Below the pieces are notes generated by a model, which did not search any database, was not told where the DNA came from, and was given only the letters and a program-made list of their open reading frames with translations. A DNA stretch of 33,950 nt from Paenirhodobacter ferrireducens. Its GTDB lineage: Bacteria > Pseudomonadota > Alphaproteobacteria > Rhodobacterales > Rhodobacteraceae. Of this stretch, positions 26,825 to 33,950 are shown piece by piece; position 1 is the first letter of the stretch; the number at the start of each line of letters is the position of its first letter. The position numbers were made by a program, and so were the translations under genes. The DNA is taken from positions 1-33,950 of the forward strand of contig NZ_SAVB01000033.1 in the NCBI RefSeq assembly GCF_004022265.1, given 5' to 3'.

Positions 26825-27906
26825 GACGGCCTCAATTTCTCGATCAACCCGAGCGGGATGTTCCGGTAGGCTAGATAACTGATTTTCCTCTTCAATCCCT
26901 GGAATTCGCTCAGGGCTGCATGTTCGCGCGCGGCACGATCGCGCAGCGCCTCGCCGCGCGAATTCAGGGCAAGGAAACCTCCCCCTGAAAGCTGCGCGCG
27001 AAACTGCGCCGCTAGCGCCAAACGGGGATCGCGAACCTTGTCCAGATCGACAAGAGCACCGACTTTCGAAGGATCGAAGCGGCGATCATACATGCGATCG
27101 TAACGCACCTGCGGAACCGAGTTGGCGGCTTGGCAAAAGCTCTCGACATCTTGCAAAAACACCCACGGGCGATGCCCGAGATGCGCCTCCAACTCGTCGA
27201 GGTAAAGCTCCAGCACCTCTCCCCAAGTCATCGCTTGCCGTGCCGTCAGGTTGAAATCCTCGCCCAGGGCCGCCGAATTTCCAACAAGCGCCGCGATCAT
27301 GCGTGCCACATCGGCCCCGTCGGTCAGCGTGGTCCATTTCTTCAGCATTGGTCCGCAGAACACGATGCTGCGCCCCTTCAGCGCTCGGTAGAGCCACGTT
27401 TCCTTTTCAAGCGTTCCAAGCTGGAATCGGGCATCCCCGAACGTGATATATGGGCGCACGATCGTCCAGTTCGTCCGCCCCGAGGCGCGCAACAGATCTT
27501 CCTGACGTGCCTTGGCAAGCGCATATTCGTCGGTGGCGAGAAAGGCCGCATCCGTCGAAAGATCAAGCAACCTGGCCGAACGCTCGGTCAGCGGCACATC
27601 CGATTGAGCGAAGACACGCCCCGAACTCAGGTAGACATACTGTCCCGTCGCATCCAAGAACATGTCCCTGTGCGCGCGAAAGGTCGCAGTGTCGTGGACC
27701 ATGAAATCGACGACGACATCCCAATGCTCGCGCAAGATCCCCTTCAAGAATTCGCCGTCACGGGCGTTACCCTCCACATAGCGCAGCCCCGCAGATGCCG
27801 GTCGCGCGCTGCGACTGGTAACGACCAATTCGTGCCCTGCCTGCACGAGTTCCCGAGCCAACTGGCCACCTATCGCCCCGGTCGCGCCTAATGCCAAAAT
27901 CTTCAT
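26821..27906 (-). CDS. NAD(P)-dependent SDR epimerase/dehydratase-like protein
   Basis: A 361-residue extended short-chain dehydrogenase. The Rossmann loop is LALGATGAIGGQLARELV. A serine in YVYLSSGRVFAQ and Y-x3-K in DEYALAKARQEDLL provide the catalytic triad, and VRPYITFGDARF is a typical substrate-domain motif. The C-terminal third (after about residue 260) is not typical and may bind a specific sugar nucleotide. Its start overlaps the flippase stop (ATGA) and its stop overlaps the ThDP enzyme start (ATGA), so the three are made together. It probably reduces, epimerises or dehydrates a sugar that is the substrate or product of the ThDP enzyme. Confidence 0.85.
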   Translation of the reverse strand: MKILALGATGAIGGQLARELVQAGHELVVTSRSARPASAGLRYVEGNARDGEFLKGILREHWDVVVDFMVHDTATFRAHRDMFLDATGQYVYLSSGRVFAQSDVPLTERSARLLDLSTDAAFLATDEYALAKARQEDLLRASGRTNWTIVRPYITFGDARFQLGTLEKETWLYRALKGRSIVFCGPMLKKWTTLTDGADVARMIAALVGNSAALGEDFNLTARQAMTWGEVLELYLDELEAHLGHRPWVFLQDVESFCQAANSVPQVRYDRMYDRRFDPSKVGALVDLDKVRDPRLALAAQFRAQLSGGGFLALNSRGEALRDRAAREHAALSEFQGLKRKISYLAYRNIPLGLIEKLRPS

Positions 27907-29579
27907 GGTTTTCCTTGGGACTTCGACAACTTCCGCCTGATCGCTGAAAGGATGAACGCTCTTTCGCGCGCCGACAAGCCAAACATCCCGATCACGATTA
28001 CCGGAAGGGCAAATACCAGCGCAACAGCCCCCAAAGAAACCACACCGGGCATCAGGCGGGCCGCTTGCGGCACAAATTGCAGCAGGCCAAAAACTGCCCC
28101 GCTGGAAACGGTGATCACAAGGAAAACCGGAACCAGCACCGAACGGGCGTAGGGGGCGAGCGGCAGGCCCACCAGAAGCCGGGTGATCCAGAGCCGGGCC
28201 GCGAACATCAGCAGATTGATCACGATGGCGATGACATAGACGACATAGGCCTCGGCGCCAAACCTGATCGCGATCCAGGAGAAGATCAGAACGAAAGCCT
28301 GCAAGATGCCCAGGACCAGCTCGTAAAGCCGCACATGCCCGGTCGCCCGCACCGCCGTCATCAAGGGCAGGCTGATCGCCACGATGGCGTTTTCGATCAG
28401 CGCGAGCTGGGTGAACAGCACGGTCTCGGCGGGGGGATCACCCAACCACAGATGCAGGATCCCCGGCGCCGTGGCGATGACGGGAAGCGTCGCGACCCAA
28501 ACTAGAAAGAATGTGACCTTGGAGCCGAAATGGATCAACTCAGCGGTTTGCTCATGCTCGCCCGCAGCATGGGCCTTGATGATCGGCGGCTGAAGCGCCA
28601 GCGAGAAATTCCGTGAAAAAGTCAGGATTTGCGAGCCGACCGAAGAGGAAATCGCCCGTGCCGCCACCGTCGCCGGATTGAAGGCCTGATTGACGAGGAT
28701 GGTGACCGCCTGATTGCGGCTGACCGTGGTGATCTGGCCGAAGATCGTCCAGCCGCTGAACCCCAGCATCTCGCGCAGGAGCGGGATTTCGAGCGAAATC
28801 CGCCGCCAGCGGCATTCTTCATAGTGCCGCTGGCTGTAGAAAAAAAAGTTCAGCGCCAGGATCAGCGCCACCGCCGCAAAGAGCGCTCCGTAAAGCACAA
28901 GGTGATCGGTGGCGAAAACCGTCAGCGTCACCGCCGCCGCAAGGCGCAGGATCGCATCGAGAACCGAAATCATCGCGAAGGCATGCATGTCCTCATGGGC
29001 CATGATCACCGACGAATGGAAGGTCGAGAACAGGCTGAAGACGAAGGCAAGCCCAAGCAGCTGATAGAGGATCTGCGCGGCGGCGAAACGCTCGGGCGCG
29101 ATCACCAGCTCATGGCCGACGAACCACAGCCCTATGGTCTCGAAGCCGACGATCGACAGGACCGCCGCGAGCAGGGTCAGCACGAGCCCGGCATCGTGGA
29201 CCTGCTTGAGCGAAAACCGGGAATCGTTGCCCATCGCGAAAGCAAAGAACCGCTGCACCATCGTGTTGAGCGAGATCGTTAGGAAGGACCCGATCATCAC
29301 CACGTTCAGGATCACATTGTAGAGGGCGAAATTTTCTACCCCGAGATTCTTCAGGATCACCCGGATCGTGTAGAGATTGATGAAGATGATGAAAATCTGA
29401 CGCCCAAAGAGCGCCACGGTGTTCTTTGCCAGCCGAGATGTCTGTTTTTGCGCCAATTCTATCTCGATCTTGTAAATGATTCCGTCGCCGCGCACTGCAG
29501 AAGCGCCGCATCTTTCCTTTTCATGACCCGAGACACGGGCCGCGCAAGCCCGCCCGAACCTATCATCGCGGCCGGACAA
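27903..29579 (-). CDS. Wzx-like polysaccharide flippase
   Basis: A 558-codon frame encoding a hydrophobic MOP-superfamily transporter of about 14 helices that would flip the lipid-linked repeat unit across the inner membrane. Conserved-looking parts begin near KNTVALFGRQIFIIFINLY and continue with KNLGVENFALYNVILNVVM, FSGWTIFGQITTVSRNQAV and LWLGDPP. The first ~45 codons are not family-like, and there is no ATG in this frame before the first helix: candidates are TTG 29579 (GAGGTG about 11 nt upstream) and GTG 29495. It follows the pyruvyl transferase gene by 18 bp and overlaps the SDR gene by 4 bp. Confidence 0.87.
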   Translation of the reverse strand: MSGRDDRFGRACAARVSGHEKERCGASAVRGDGIIYKIEIELAQKQTSRLAKNTVALFGRQIFIIFINLYTIRVILKNLGVENFALYNVILNVVMIGSFLTISLNTMVQRFFAFAMGNDSRFSLKQVHDAGLVLTLLAAVLSIVGFETIGLWFVGHELVIAPERFAAAQILYQLLGLAFVFSLFSTFHSSVIMAHEDMHAFAMISVLDAILRLAAAVTLTVFATDHLVLYGALFAAVALILALNFFFYSQRHYEECRWRRISLEIPLLREMLGFSGWTIFGQITTVSRNQAVTILVNQAFNPATVAARAISSSVGSQILTFSRNFSLALQPPIIKAHAAGEHEQTAELIHFGSKVTFFLVWVATLPVIATAPGILHLWLGDPPAETVLFTQLALIENAIVAISLPLMTAVRATGHVRLYELVLGILQAFVLIFSWIAIRFGAEAYVVYVIAIVINLLMFAARLWITRLLVGLPLAPYARSVLVPVFLVITVSSGAVFGLLQFVPQAARLMPGVVSLGAVALVFALPVIVIGMFGLSARERAFILSAIRRKLSKSQGKP

Positions 29580-29597
29580 TACTGCCGCAACACCTCA

Positions 29598-30710
29598 CTA
29601 TTTCTTTTCCGCGGCCGCAAGCGCATTGCCAAGGAAGGCGCAGGACGTGGTTCTGAGTCGAGAAATCTTCGCGGATATAACCTCGTAATCCGGGTTTTGC
29701 GAGGCGACAGGCGGAAACGTTCCGTCCCAGTCGGTCAGGCCGTGGCCTGACAGCCCCAAGCTATCGAACAGCGAGGTGAACCGGTCCAACCCGCGCTGGC
29801 TGTTCAGAAGCGTCAGGAACGGTCTTTGGAAGATGATAGAGAAGATCGTGCCGTGGTAGGAGTCGGTCACCACGAACTCGGCATTTTCGAACGCGGACAG
29901 CCAGTCTGGAATGTTGGTGAATGCGCGTGCCGAGGGCGAGAGAACGCGCACCGGCAGATTGCCACGCTGCGCTGCAATTTTCGCGGCCAGATCGCGGGCC
30001 TCTTTCTGGCGGTCTAGCACATAGACCAGCACGCAAGGACCCTGCTTCGGCCCGGCCCCCATCATGTCGCGATAATACTCGGCCTCATGCAGCAAGGTCG
30101 GATCAAGAACGAAGCGGGTATCCTCACGCCCGAACACCTCGGAACAGATCGTCTGGCCGCTCTGCTCGCGCACCGAAATCGCGTCGAAGCGGGACAGGCA
30201 GGCCCTGATCTCCTCGCTGCGCGCAGGAAAGGCCCAGTGGCCATGCCCAAAAGAGGCTGCATAGGCCACGCGTCGCAACGCATCCCCCCCGAAATTGAGG
30301 AAGTAATTCAGTTCGCTCCCATCCTTCTGATAGTCCATGCGCCAAACCTGATCGCTTCCGACGACAACCGTCGAAAGACCAAGGCGCGCAATTTCGGCCT
30401 CGATGTCTCGGCCGCTGCGCACCGGTCTGGAAATCTGCGCGACACGGCTTTCGAAAAATCGCCGATGCTCGCTTGCGGCCATGGCCTTGCTGCGAATGCC
30501 GCGTAGGTCCTGCAGCGGGATCCGTGCCAGCACGGGCGAGATTCGCGTCTTCAAAGTTTCGTGTCGTGCATGCTTGTCGAGCAGCACCGGCTCACCACCC
30601 TGCTGTTTGATAGCGTCATGCAGTGCCAGCATCTGCAGGATGCCACCGTAGTTGGTGCTCAACTGCAAGGTCAGAATACCCACCCGGCCCCGTGGTCCCG
30701 ATTGAACCAT
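29598..30710 (-). CDS. Polysaccharide pyruvyl transferase
   Basis: A 370-residue enzyme of the CsaB/ExoV-type family that would add a pyruvate ketal from phosphoenolpyruvate to a sugar. Features seen: GILTLQLSTNYGGILQMLAL at the N-terminus, VVVGSDQVWRMDY (about residue 117), AYAASFGH, ISVREQSG, LDPTLL and the donor-site motif VVTDSYHGTIFSIIF (about residue 283). Complete length. AGGAAAA lies about 5 nt before the ATG. It is the first gene of the minus-strand operon, so a promoter is expected in 30711-30927; a weak TTGTGC…TATTTT pair at 30798-30768 (19-bp spacing, minus strand) is the best I see. Confidence 0.92.
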   Translation of the reverse strand: MVQSGPRGRVGILTLQLSTNYGGILQMLALHDAIKQQGGEPVLLDKHARHETLKTRISPVLARIPLQDLRGIRSKAMAASEHRRFFESRVAQISRPVRSGRDIEAEIARLGLSTVVVGSDQVWRMDYQKDGSELNYFLNFGGDALRRVAYAASFGHGHWAFPARSEEIRACLSRFDAISVREQSGQTICSEVFGREDTRFVLDPTLLHEAEYYRDMMGAGPKQGPCVLVYVLDRQKEARDLAAKIAAQRGNLPVRVLSPSARAFTNIPDWLSAFENAEFVVTDSYHGTIFSIIFQRPFLTLLNSQRGLDRFTSLFDSLGLSGHGLTDWDGTFPPVASQNPDYEVISAKISRLRTTSCAFLGNALAAAEKK

Positions 30711-30927
30711 GCAATTTTCCTTTCTGGCGGGTGCCTACCCTCACGCCCCCACCTGCCGAATCACCCCAAAATAGTTCACCGCAGTCTAGCACGCACAATC
30801 GAACGAACGCACGACGGCCTTGCCCCAGTTTTCGAAGAAGCGCGCTAAGGGGATGAACTGCCTTCCCACTGCCCTGCCAACCAACCTTGGACGCCCCGAA
30901 GCTGGAATCTCCCTGCTCTTGCTCTGC

Positions 30928-31310
30928 TCACGCCAAGATAAAATTGCGCACAAAATCGCTTGCGGGACGGCTTCGGATGTCTTGCGGGCGGTCGATCTGT
31001 TCGATCCGGCCCATCGATATCACCACCACCAGATCGGCCAGCTCCATCGCCTTTTCCTGGTCGTGGGGGACGAAAGCCGTGGTCAGGCCGGTCTCGTCGT
31101 GAATGTCGCGCAGCCCCTGGCGCGGCTCACGGCGCGCCTTGGCGTCGAGCGCTCCGAAGGGCTCGTCGAGCAAGAGTCTCCGGGGTTCGATCGCCAGCGC
31201 GCGCCAACACCACCCGCTGCCGTTGCCCGCCCGAAAGCTGCGAAGGGTCGCGCGTCTCGATATGGGGCAACTGGATCAGATCGAGCAGGTGATTGACGCG
31301 CTGTGCGATC
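30928..31310 (-). pseudogene. cysA: Sulfate ABC transporter ATP-binding protein, C-terminal remnant
   Basis: Read on the minus strand it has the ABC signature [16 protein letters not shown], then a frameshift near 31200 (one base missing). It continues with Walker [14 protein letters not shown], and a switch-like [20 protein letters not shown] where functional CysA has THDQEEAME. It ends at 30928 after FVRNFILA. The Walker A part is gone, cut off by the IS5 element at 31311, and the usual C-terminal regulatory domain is also absent. So the gene is broken at the 5' end, inside and at the 3' end. Similarity to CysA is clear from [21 protein letters not shown]. Confidence 0.85.
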
Positions 31311-31373
31311 TAGGTCGTGTTGACAAAAGGGATTCCCCTCGGGGGCAGGGCATGATTCAAGCTGGCATCTGCG

Positions 31374-31805
31374 ATGGAGACCCGCTTGGCACGAGACCTT
31401 ATGTCGGACGGGGAATGGGCGTTCTTTGAGCGCTTCATCCTCGCCGTCCGCGCCCCGAACGGACGCAAAGCCACCAACCACCGCCTCGTCCTTGATGGGA
31501 TTTTCTGGATTGCCCGAACCGGAGCGCCATGGCGGGACCTACCTGGCGAGTTCGGCAAATGGTCAAGCGTTTACCGACAGTTCCGACGCTGGACACTGGC
31601 GGGCCTCTGGGAGGACATCATGGATGCCCTGAACCAGAGCGGAGCCGTGCCAAGCGCCCTGCAAATGATCGACAGCACCGTGATCTGCGCCCACCATCAG
31701 GCAGCGGGCGCTAAAGGGGGACTCCACGACAGGGTTTCGGCCGTTCTCGAGGTGGCTTTACGACCAAGATCCACCTTCTCGTCAACGCACACGGGCTTCC
31801 CATGA
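31374..31805 (+). CDS. IS5-family transposase OrfA
   Basis: The 143-codon first frame of an IS427-group transposase. The N-terminal DUF4096-like domain (RKATNHRLVLDGIFWIARTG) is followed by the first catalytic Asp in MIDSTVICAHHQAAGAKGG. Shortly after, at AAAGGGGG (31713-31720), a -1 ribosomal slip would continue into the orfB frame as QGFGRSRGGFTTKIHL, matching single-frame relatives. The rest of the zero-frame reading to 31805 is probably out-of-frame tail. Confidence 0.88.
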   Translation: METRLARDLMSDGEWAFFERFILAVRAPNGRKATNHRLVLDGIFWIARTGAPWRDLPGEFGKWSSVYRQFRRWTLAGLWEDIMDALNQSGAVPSALQMIDSTVICAHHQAAGAKGGLHDRVSAVLEVALRPRSTFSSTHTGFP

Positions 31806-32116
31806 GGACAGAGATCACACCTGGCCAGACGTCGGACTATCTCGGCTTCGATCTGGTGATGGCGGATAATCTGCCCCGCCCGAGCGTGCTGCCCGCGGAT
31901 CGCGGCTACGATGCAGACAAGATCAGAGAAGGCATGGAAGCGCGCAACGTCCTGCCCGTGATACCGATGCGCAAGTCCCGCAAGAAGCGGATTGGTGTCG
32001 ATCGCTCGCTGTATCGCCTGCGTAATCTGGTCGAACGCTGCTTCAACAAGCTCAAGAACGCCAGGCGTGTCGCGACCCGCTACGACAAGACGATGATGTC
32101 CCAGCTGATGGTGTAG
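31721..32116 (+). pseudogene. IS5-family transposase OrfB, C-terminus interrupted by IS256
   Basis: The -1 frame reads QGFGRSRGGFTTKIHLLVN and on, including an internal ATG at 31802. It has the second Asp (LPADRGYDADKI) and the Glu region (RNLVERCFNKLKNARRVATRYDK). At 32092 it runs into the IS256 element and stops at 32116. The last ~23 codons lie on the other side, at 33463-33532. All three catalytic residues are still encoded, but the C-terminus is changed, so activity is uncertain. Confidence 0.8.
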
Positions 32117-33454
32117 CTGGCGGCGGGCCTCGCGCTCTGATGCGGGCCGAGCAGGTCAGTCGCGCTGCGCGGCAGGCAGGCTGACCATGACATCATCGCA
32201 GACCGGCGCGAGCGTTTCCAGTGTCAGATAACGGCCTCTCTGGACCGTCCATTCCTCGGTCCGCTCCATCAGGATCGCGCCGACCAATCTCCGGATCGAG
32301 GCCTCGTTGGGGAAGATCCCGACGACGTCCGTGCGTCGCTTGATCTCGCCGTTCAGACGCTCGATCGGATTCGTGCTGTGCAACTTCGCGCGGTGCTGGG
32401 CGGGGAAGGTCATGTAGGCCAGGACGTCCTCCTCGGCCGTGTCCATGAGCGTGGCCAATTTCGGCAGCTTGGGACGCATCTGATCCGCCACCAACCGCCA
32501 CTGGGTCTTGGCCGTGGCGTGGTCGGGCTGGGCAAAGGCCGTGGCGATAAAGGCCGAGACCACCCTGCGGCTGCTCTTGCCGGCATGGGCCAGGGCGTTG
32601 CGCTGGAAATGCACCCGGCAGCGCTGCCAGGTGGTCGACAGCACCCGCGCCGTGGCCGCTTTGATGCCCTCATGCGCATCGCTGATCACCAGCTTCACGC
32701 CGGAGAGGCCGCGGCGGACAAGGTCGCGCAGAAACTCGGTCCAGAACGGCTCCGCCTCGGAAGCCCCGATCGCCATGCCCAGCACTTCGCGCCGGCCATC
32801 AGTGTTCACGCCCACCGCGATCGTCACGGCGACGGAGACGATCCGTCCCCCCTGACGCACCTTGAGATAGGTCGCGTCAATCCAGAGATAGGGCCATTCG
32901 CCCTCGATCGGGCGGGTGAGAAAGGCATCGACCCGCTCATCGATTTCCTCGCAGAGCCGGCTGACCTGGCTCTTGGAGATGCCGGTGCCGCCCATGGCCT
33001 GCACGAGATCATCCATCGACCGTGTCGACACGCCATGGACATAGGCCTCCTGGATGACAGCCGTCAGCGCCTTCTCCACCGAGCGCCGGGGCTCGAGAAA
33101 GGACGGGAAATAGGTGCCCGTGCGCAGGCGCGGGATGCGCAGCTCGACACTGCCGGCCCGGGTCTGCCAATCGCGATCACAATAACCGTTGCGCTGTGCC
33201 AGCCGCTCGGGGTTCTTCTCGCCGTAGTCGGCGCCGGTCTTGGCGCCAACCTCCAGCTCCATCAGACGTTCGGCGGCGAAGCCGATCATCTCACGCAGCA
33301 GGTCGGCATCTCCGCTCTTCTCCACCAGCGCTCGGAGGTCCATCATAGGTTTGGTCATCGGGTCTATCCCTCGGTTCAGGTTGGTTGTCGCAACCCGACC
33401 CTACCGAGAAACCCGATGGCCACCGACACCTACACCACCAAACAGGACGTCACC
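32092..33454 (-). mobile_element. IS256-family insertion sequence
   Basis: About 1363 bp. Imperfect terminal inverted repeats run inward from 32092 (GATGATGTCC…GATGGTGTAGCTG) and from 33454 (GGTGACGTCC…GGTGGTGTAGGTG). It carries one intact Mutator-type transposase gene. The 9-bp flanks are similar but not identical (CGACAAGAC on the left, CGAAAAAAG on the right), so an exact target duplication is not preserved. Confidence 0.83.
32156..33358 (-). CDS. IS256-family (Mutator-type) transposase
   Basis: A 400-residue DDE transposase. Catalytic residues: D in [16 protein letters not shown] in [14 protein letters not shown] and E in [16 protein letters not shown]. The N-terminal part contains [20 protein letters not shown], typical of the family. 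Full length and apparently functional. It inserted into the IS5 element in opposite orientation. Confidence 0.95.
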   Translation of the reverse strand: MTKPMMDLRALVEKSGDADLLREMIGFAAERLMELEVGAKTGADYGEKNPERLAQRNGYCDRDWQTRAGSVELRIPRLRTGTYFPSFLEPRRSVEKALTAVIQEAYVHGVSTRSMDDLVQAMGGTGISKSQVSRLCEEIDERVDAFLTRPIEGEWPYLWIDATYLKVRQGGRIVSVAVTIAVGVNTDGRREVLGMAIGASEAEPFWTEFLRDLVRRGLSGVKLVISDAHEGIKAATARVLSTTWQRCRVHFQRNALAHAGKSSRRVVSAFIATAFAQPDHATAKTQWRLVADQMRPKLPKLATLMDTAEEDVLAYMTFPAQHRAKLHSTNPIERLNGEIKRRTDVVGIFPNEASIRRLVGAILMERTEEWTVQRGRYLTLETLAPVCDDVMVSLPAAQRD

Positions 33455-33462
33455 CGAAAAAA

Positions 33463-33534
33463 GGCGGAAAGCTTCCTCGGCTTCATTGACATCACGTCGA
33501 TCCGTCTCTGGATCCGCCATTTGTCAACATGACC
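33463..33534 (+). repeat. 72-bp IS5-family right end, second copy
   Basis: Identical over 72 bp to 14679-14750. It is the detached 3' end of the IS5 element starting at 31313: it encodes the final OrfB residues and the right terminal repeat. Confidence 0.88.
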
Positions 33535-33535
33535 T

Positions 33536-33867
33536 ACGCCGGATGGCTACATACAATTACTCACCGCAAGAGGTTTTTCAATGCTACACAAATTGCTACA
33601 CAATTTGCTGCGCGACTATTTTTATCATGTTGATTTTATTGTTAAAATTTATGAAGTGTGGGCAATGTGGCGCACTTCGTCTCCGCCACTTGACATTGAT
33701 TTCACTGGATAATTTTGTATTTTCGCGACCCCTTGCATGTTGCGTTGCATGTCAGGGGAAGGTCTTGATCGGGCCAGTTCGCAGCCCGAAAGCGACGCAG
33801 GCGATCACACAACGACCTTGTTGCGCTAATCGGACGACGGGCCGATCTGGGCCTTATCCCGTCTGTC
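33536..33867. other. AT-rich non-coding stretch
   Basis: About 330 bp with no supported gene, and the first ~200 bp are clearly richer in A and T than anything else in the window. It holds a tandem repeat around 33582-33606 (TGCTACACAAAT, then TGCTACACAATT) and a TTGACA at 33690 followed by TAATTT-like sequence at non-standard spacing. It may be a remnant of transferred DNA or a promoter region. Confidence 0.45.
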
Positions 33868-33950
33868 TCATGTCACGGCCTCGATCTCGGCCCGTCCCAG
33901 GGCCGAGCAGCGGTTCATGAATGAGCCATGTCGCGCCATTGGTCCGAGCG
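33868..33950 (-). pseudogene. IS5-family transposase C-terminus at window edge (partial)
   Basis: On the minus strand the last codons read FMNRCSALGRAEIEAVT then stop, similar to the IS903-like ending LMNRFNALGQAEIERVA at 8139. A CTTGTTGCGCTAATCGG near 33813-33829 resembles that family's terminus. The element continues beyond the window, so its integrity is unknown. Confidence 0.45.

Larger units (their letters stand above)
31313..33534 (+). mobile_element. IS5-family (IS427-group) element split by an IS256 element
   Basis: The left end is GGTCGTGTTGACAAAAGG at 31313, preceded by TA (31311-31312). The right end is TTTGTCAACATGACC ending at 33534, followed by TA (33535-33536). The ends form an imperfect inverted repeat and the TA is a direct 2-bp target duplication, so this was a single insertion. 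Between 32092 and 33454 an IS256-family element interrupts the end of orfB. Without it the IS5 element would be about 850 bp. Confidence 0.85.

Noticed and set aside
32378-33532. A 384-codon plus-strand frame opposite the IS256 transposase
   Set aside because: Antisense shadow. Its only meaningful part is the last ~22 codons, which are the IS5 tail.
33690-33720. A TTGACA with nearby TAATTT/TATTTT as a promoter
   Set aside because: Spacings are about 14 or 21 bp, not 16-18, and no gene follows on that strand within the window.
1-33950. CRISPR arrays, tRNA, rRNA or prophage genes
   Set aside because: No regularly spaced repeats, no tRNA-like cloverleaf or rRNA sequence, and no phage structural or integrase gene were found.

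Overview
The window is GC-rich, with codon use and gene families typical of Alphaproteobacteria. The exopolysaccharide genes and the insertion-sequence types best fit Rhodobacterales (a Paracoccus/Rhodobacter/roseobacter-like host). This is inferred from protein motifs only; there is no rRNA, tRNA or replication gene to confirm it. The content is one exopolysaccharide (EPS) gene cluster broken up by many insertion sequences (IS), most of them remnants or nested copies. IS density this high, together with a rhamnose operon, recalls the extrachromosomal 'biofilm plasmids' known in roseobacters, but no plasmid gene is visible here.

Layout. 0.2-3.2 kb: a PPP-type metallophosphoesterase and a Wzc/ExoP-like chain-length regulator and tyrosine autokinase. 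3.2-5.3 kb: an IS481-type remnant, an intact IS3-family element and a truncated IS5-family element. 5.5-7.6 kb: a membrane acyltransferase with an SGNH domain. 7.6-9.3 kb: a pile of IS5 and IS3-family remnants, including an IS903-like element with an internal stop. 9.5-12.6 kb: phosphomannomutase and ManC, which make GDP-mannose. 12.6-14.75 kb: IS3 and IS66 remnants, an IS110-family element and the tail of an IS5 element. 15.2-19.8 kb: a GT4 glycosyltransferase, a Wzy-like polymerase, a sulfotransferase on the opposite strand and a GT2 glycosyltransferase. 19.8-20.3 kb: an IS66 TnpA remnant. 20.4-30.7 kb: a nine-gene minus-strand operon, in transcription order polysaccharide pyruvyl transferase, Wzx-like flippase, SDR oxidoreductase, thiamine-diphosphate enzyme, rfbC, rfbB, rfbD (frameshifted), rfbA and GT4. 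30.9-33.95 kb: a truncated cysA remnant, an IS5-family element split by an IS256-family element, an AT-rich gap and the end of another IS5-family element.

How the genes fit together. The phosphomannomutase and ManC supply GDP-mannose. RfbA, B, C and D would supply dTDP-L-rhamnose. Three glycosyltransferases build a lipid-linked repeat, the Wzx-like protein flips it, the Wzy-like protein polymerises it, and the Wzc-like kinase controls length and export. Decoration genes for O-acylation, pyruvyl ketals and sulfation predict a highly anionic polymer. The thiamine-diphosphate enzyme and its translationally coupled SDR partner have no assigned role and may make an unusual, possibly carbon-branched, sugar. 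No outer-membrane exporter (Wza) or initiating glycosyl-phosphate transferase is in the window.

Most notable points: a frameshift that fuses rfbD in frame to rfbA; the uncharacterised ThDP enzyme/SDR pair; the non-coding leader of the IS110 element, where a bridge RNA is expected; and a 72-bp IS5 tail that is identical at two places, cut at nearly the same base by two unrelated elements.
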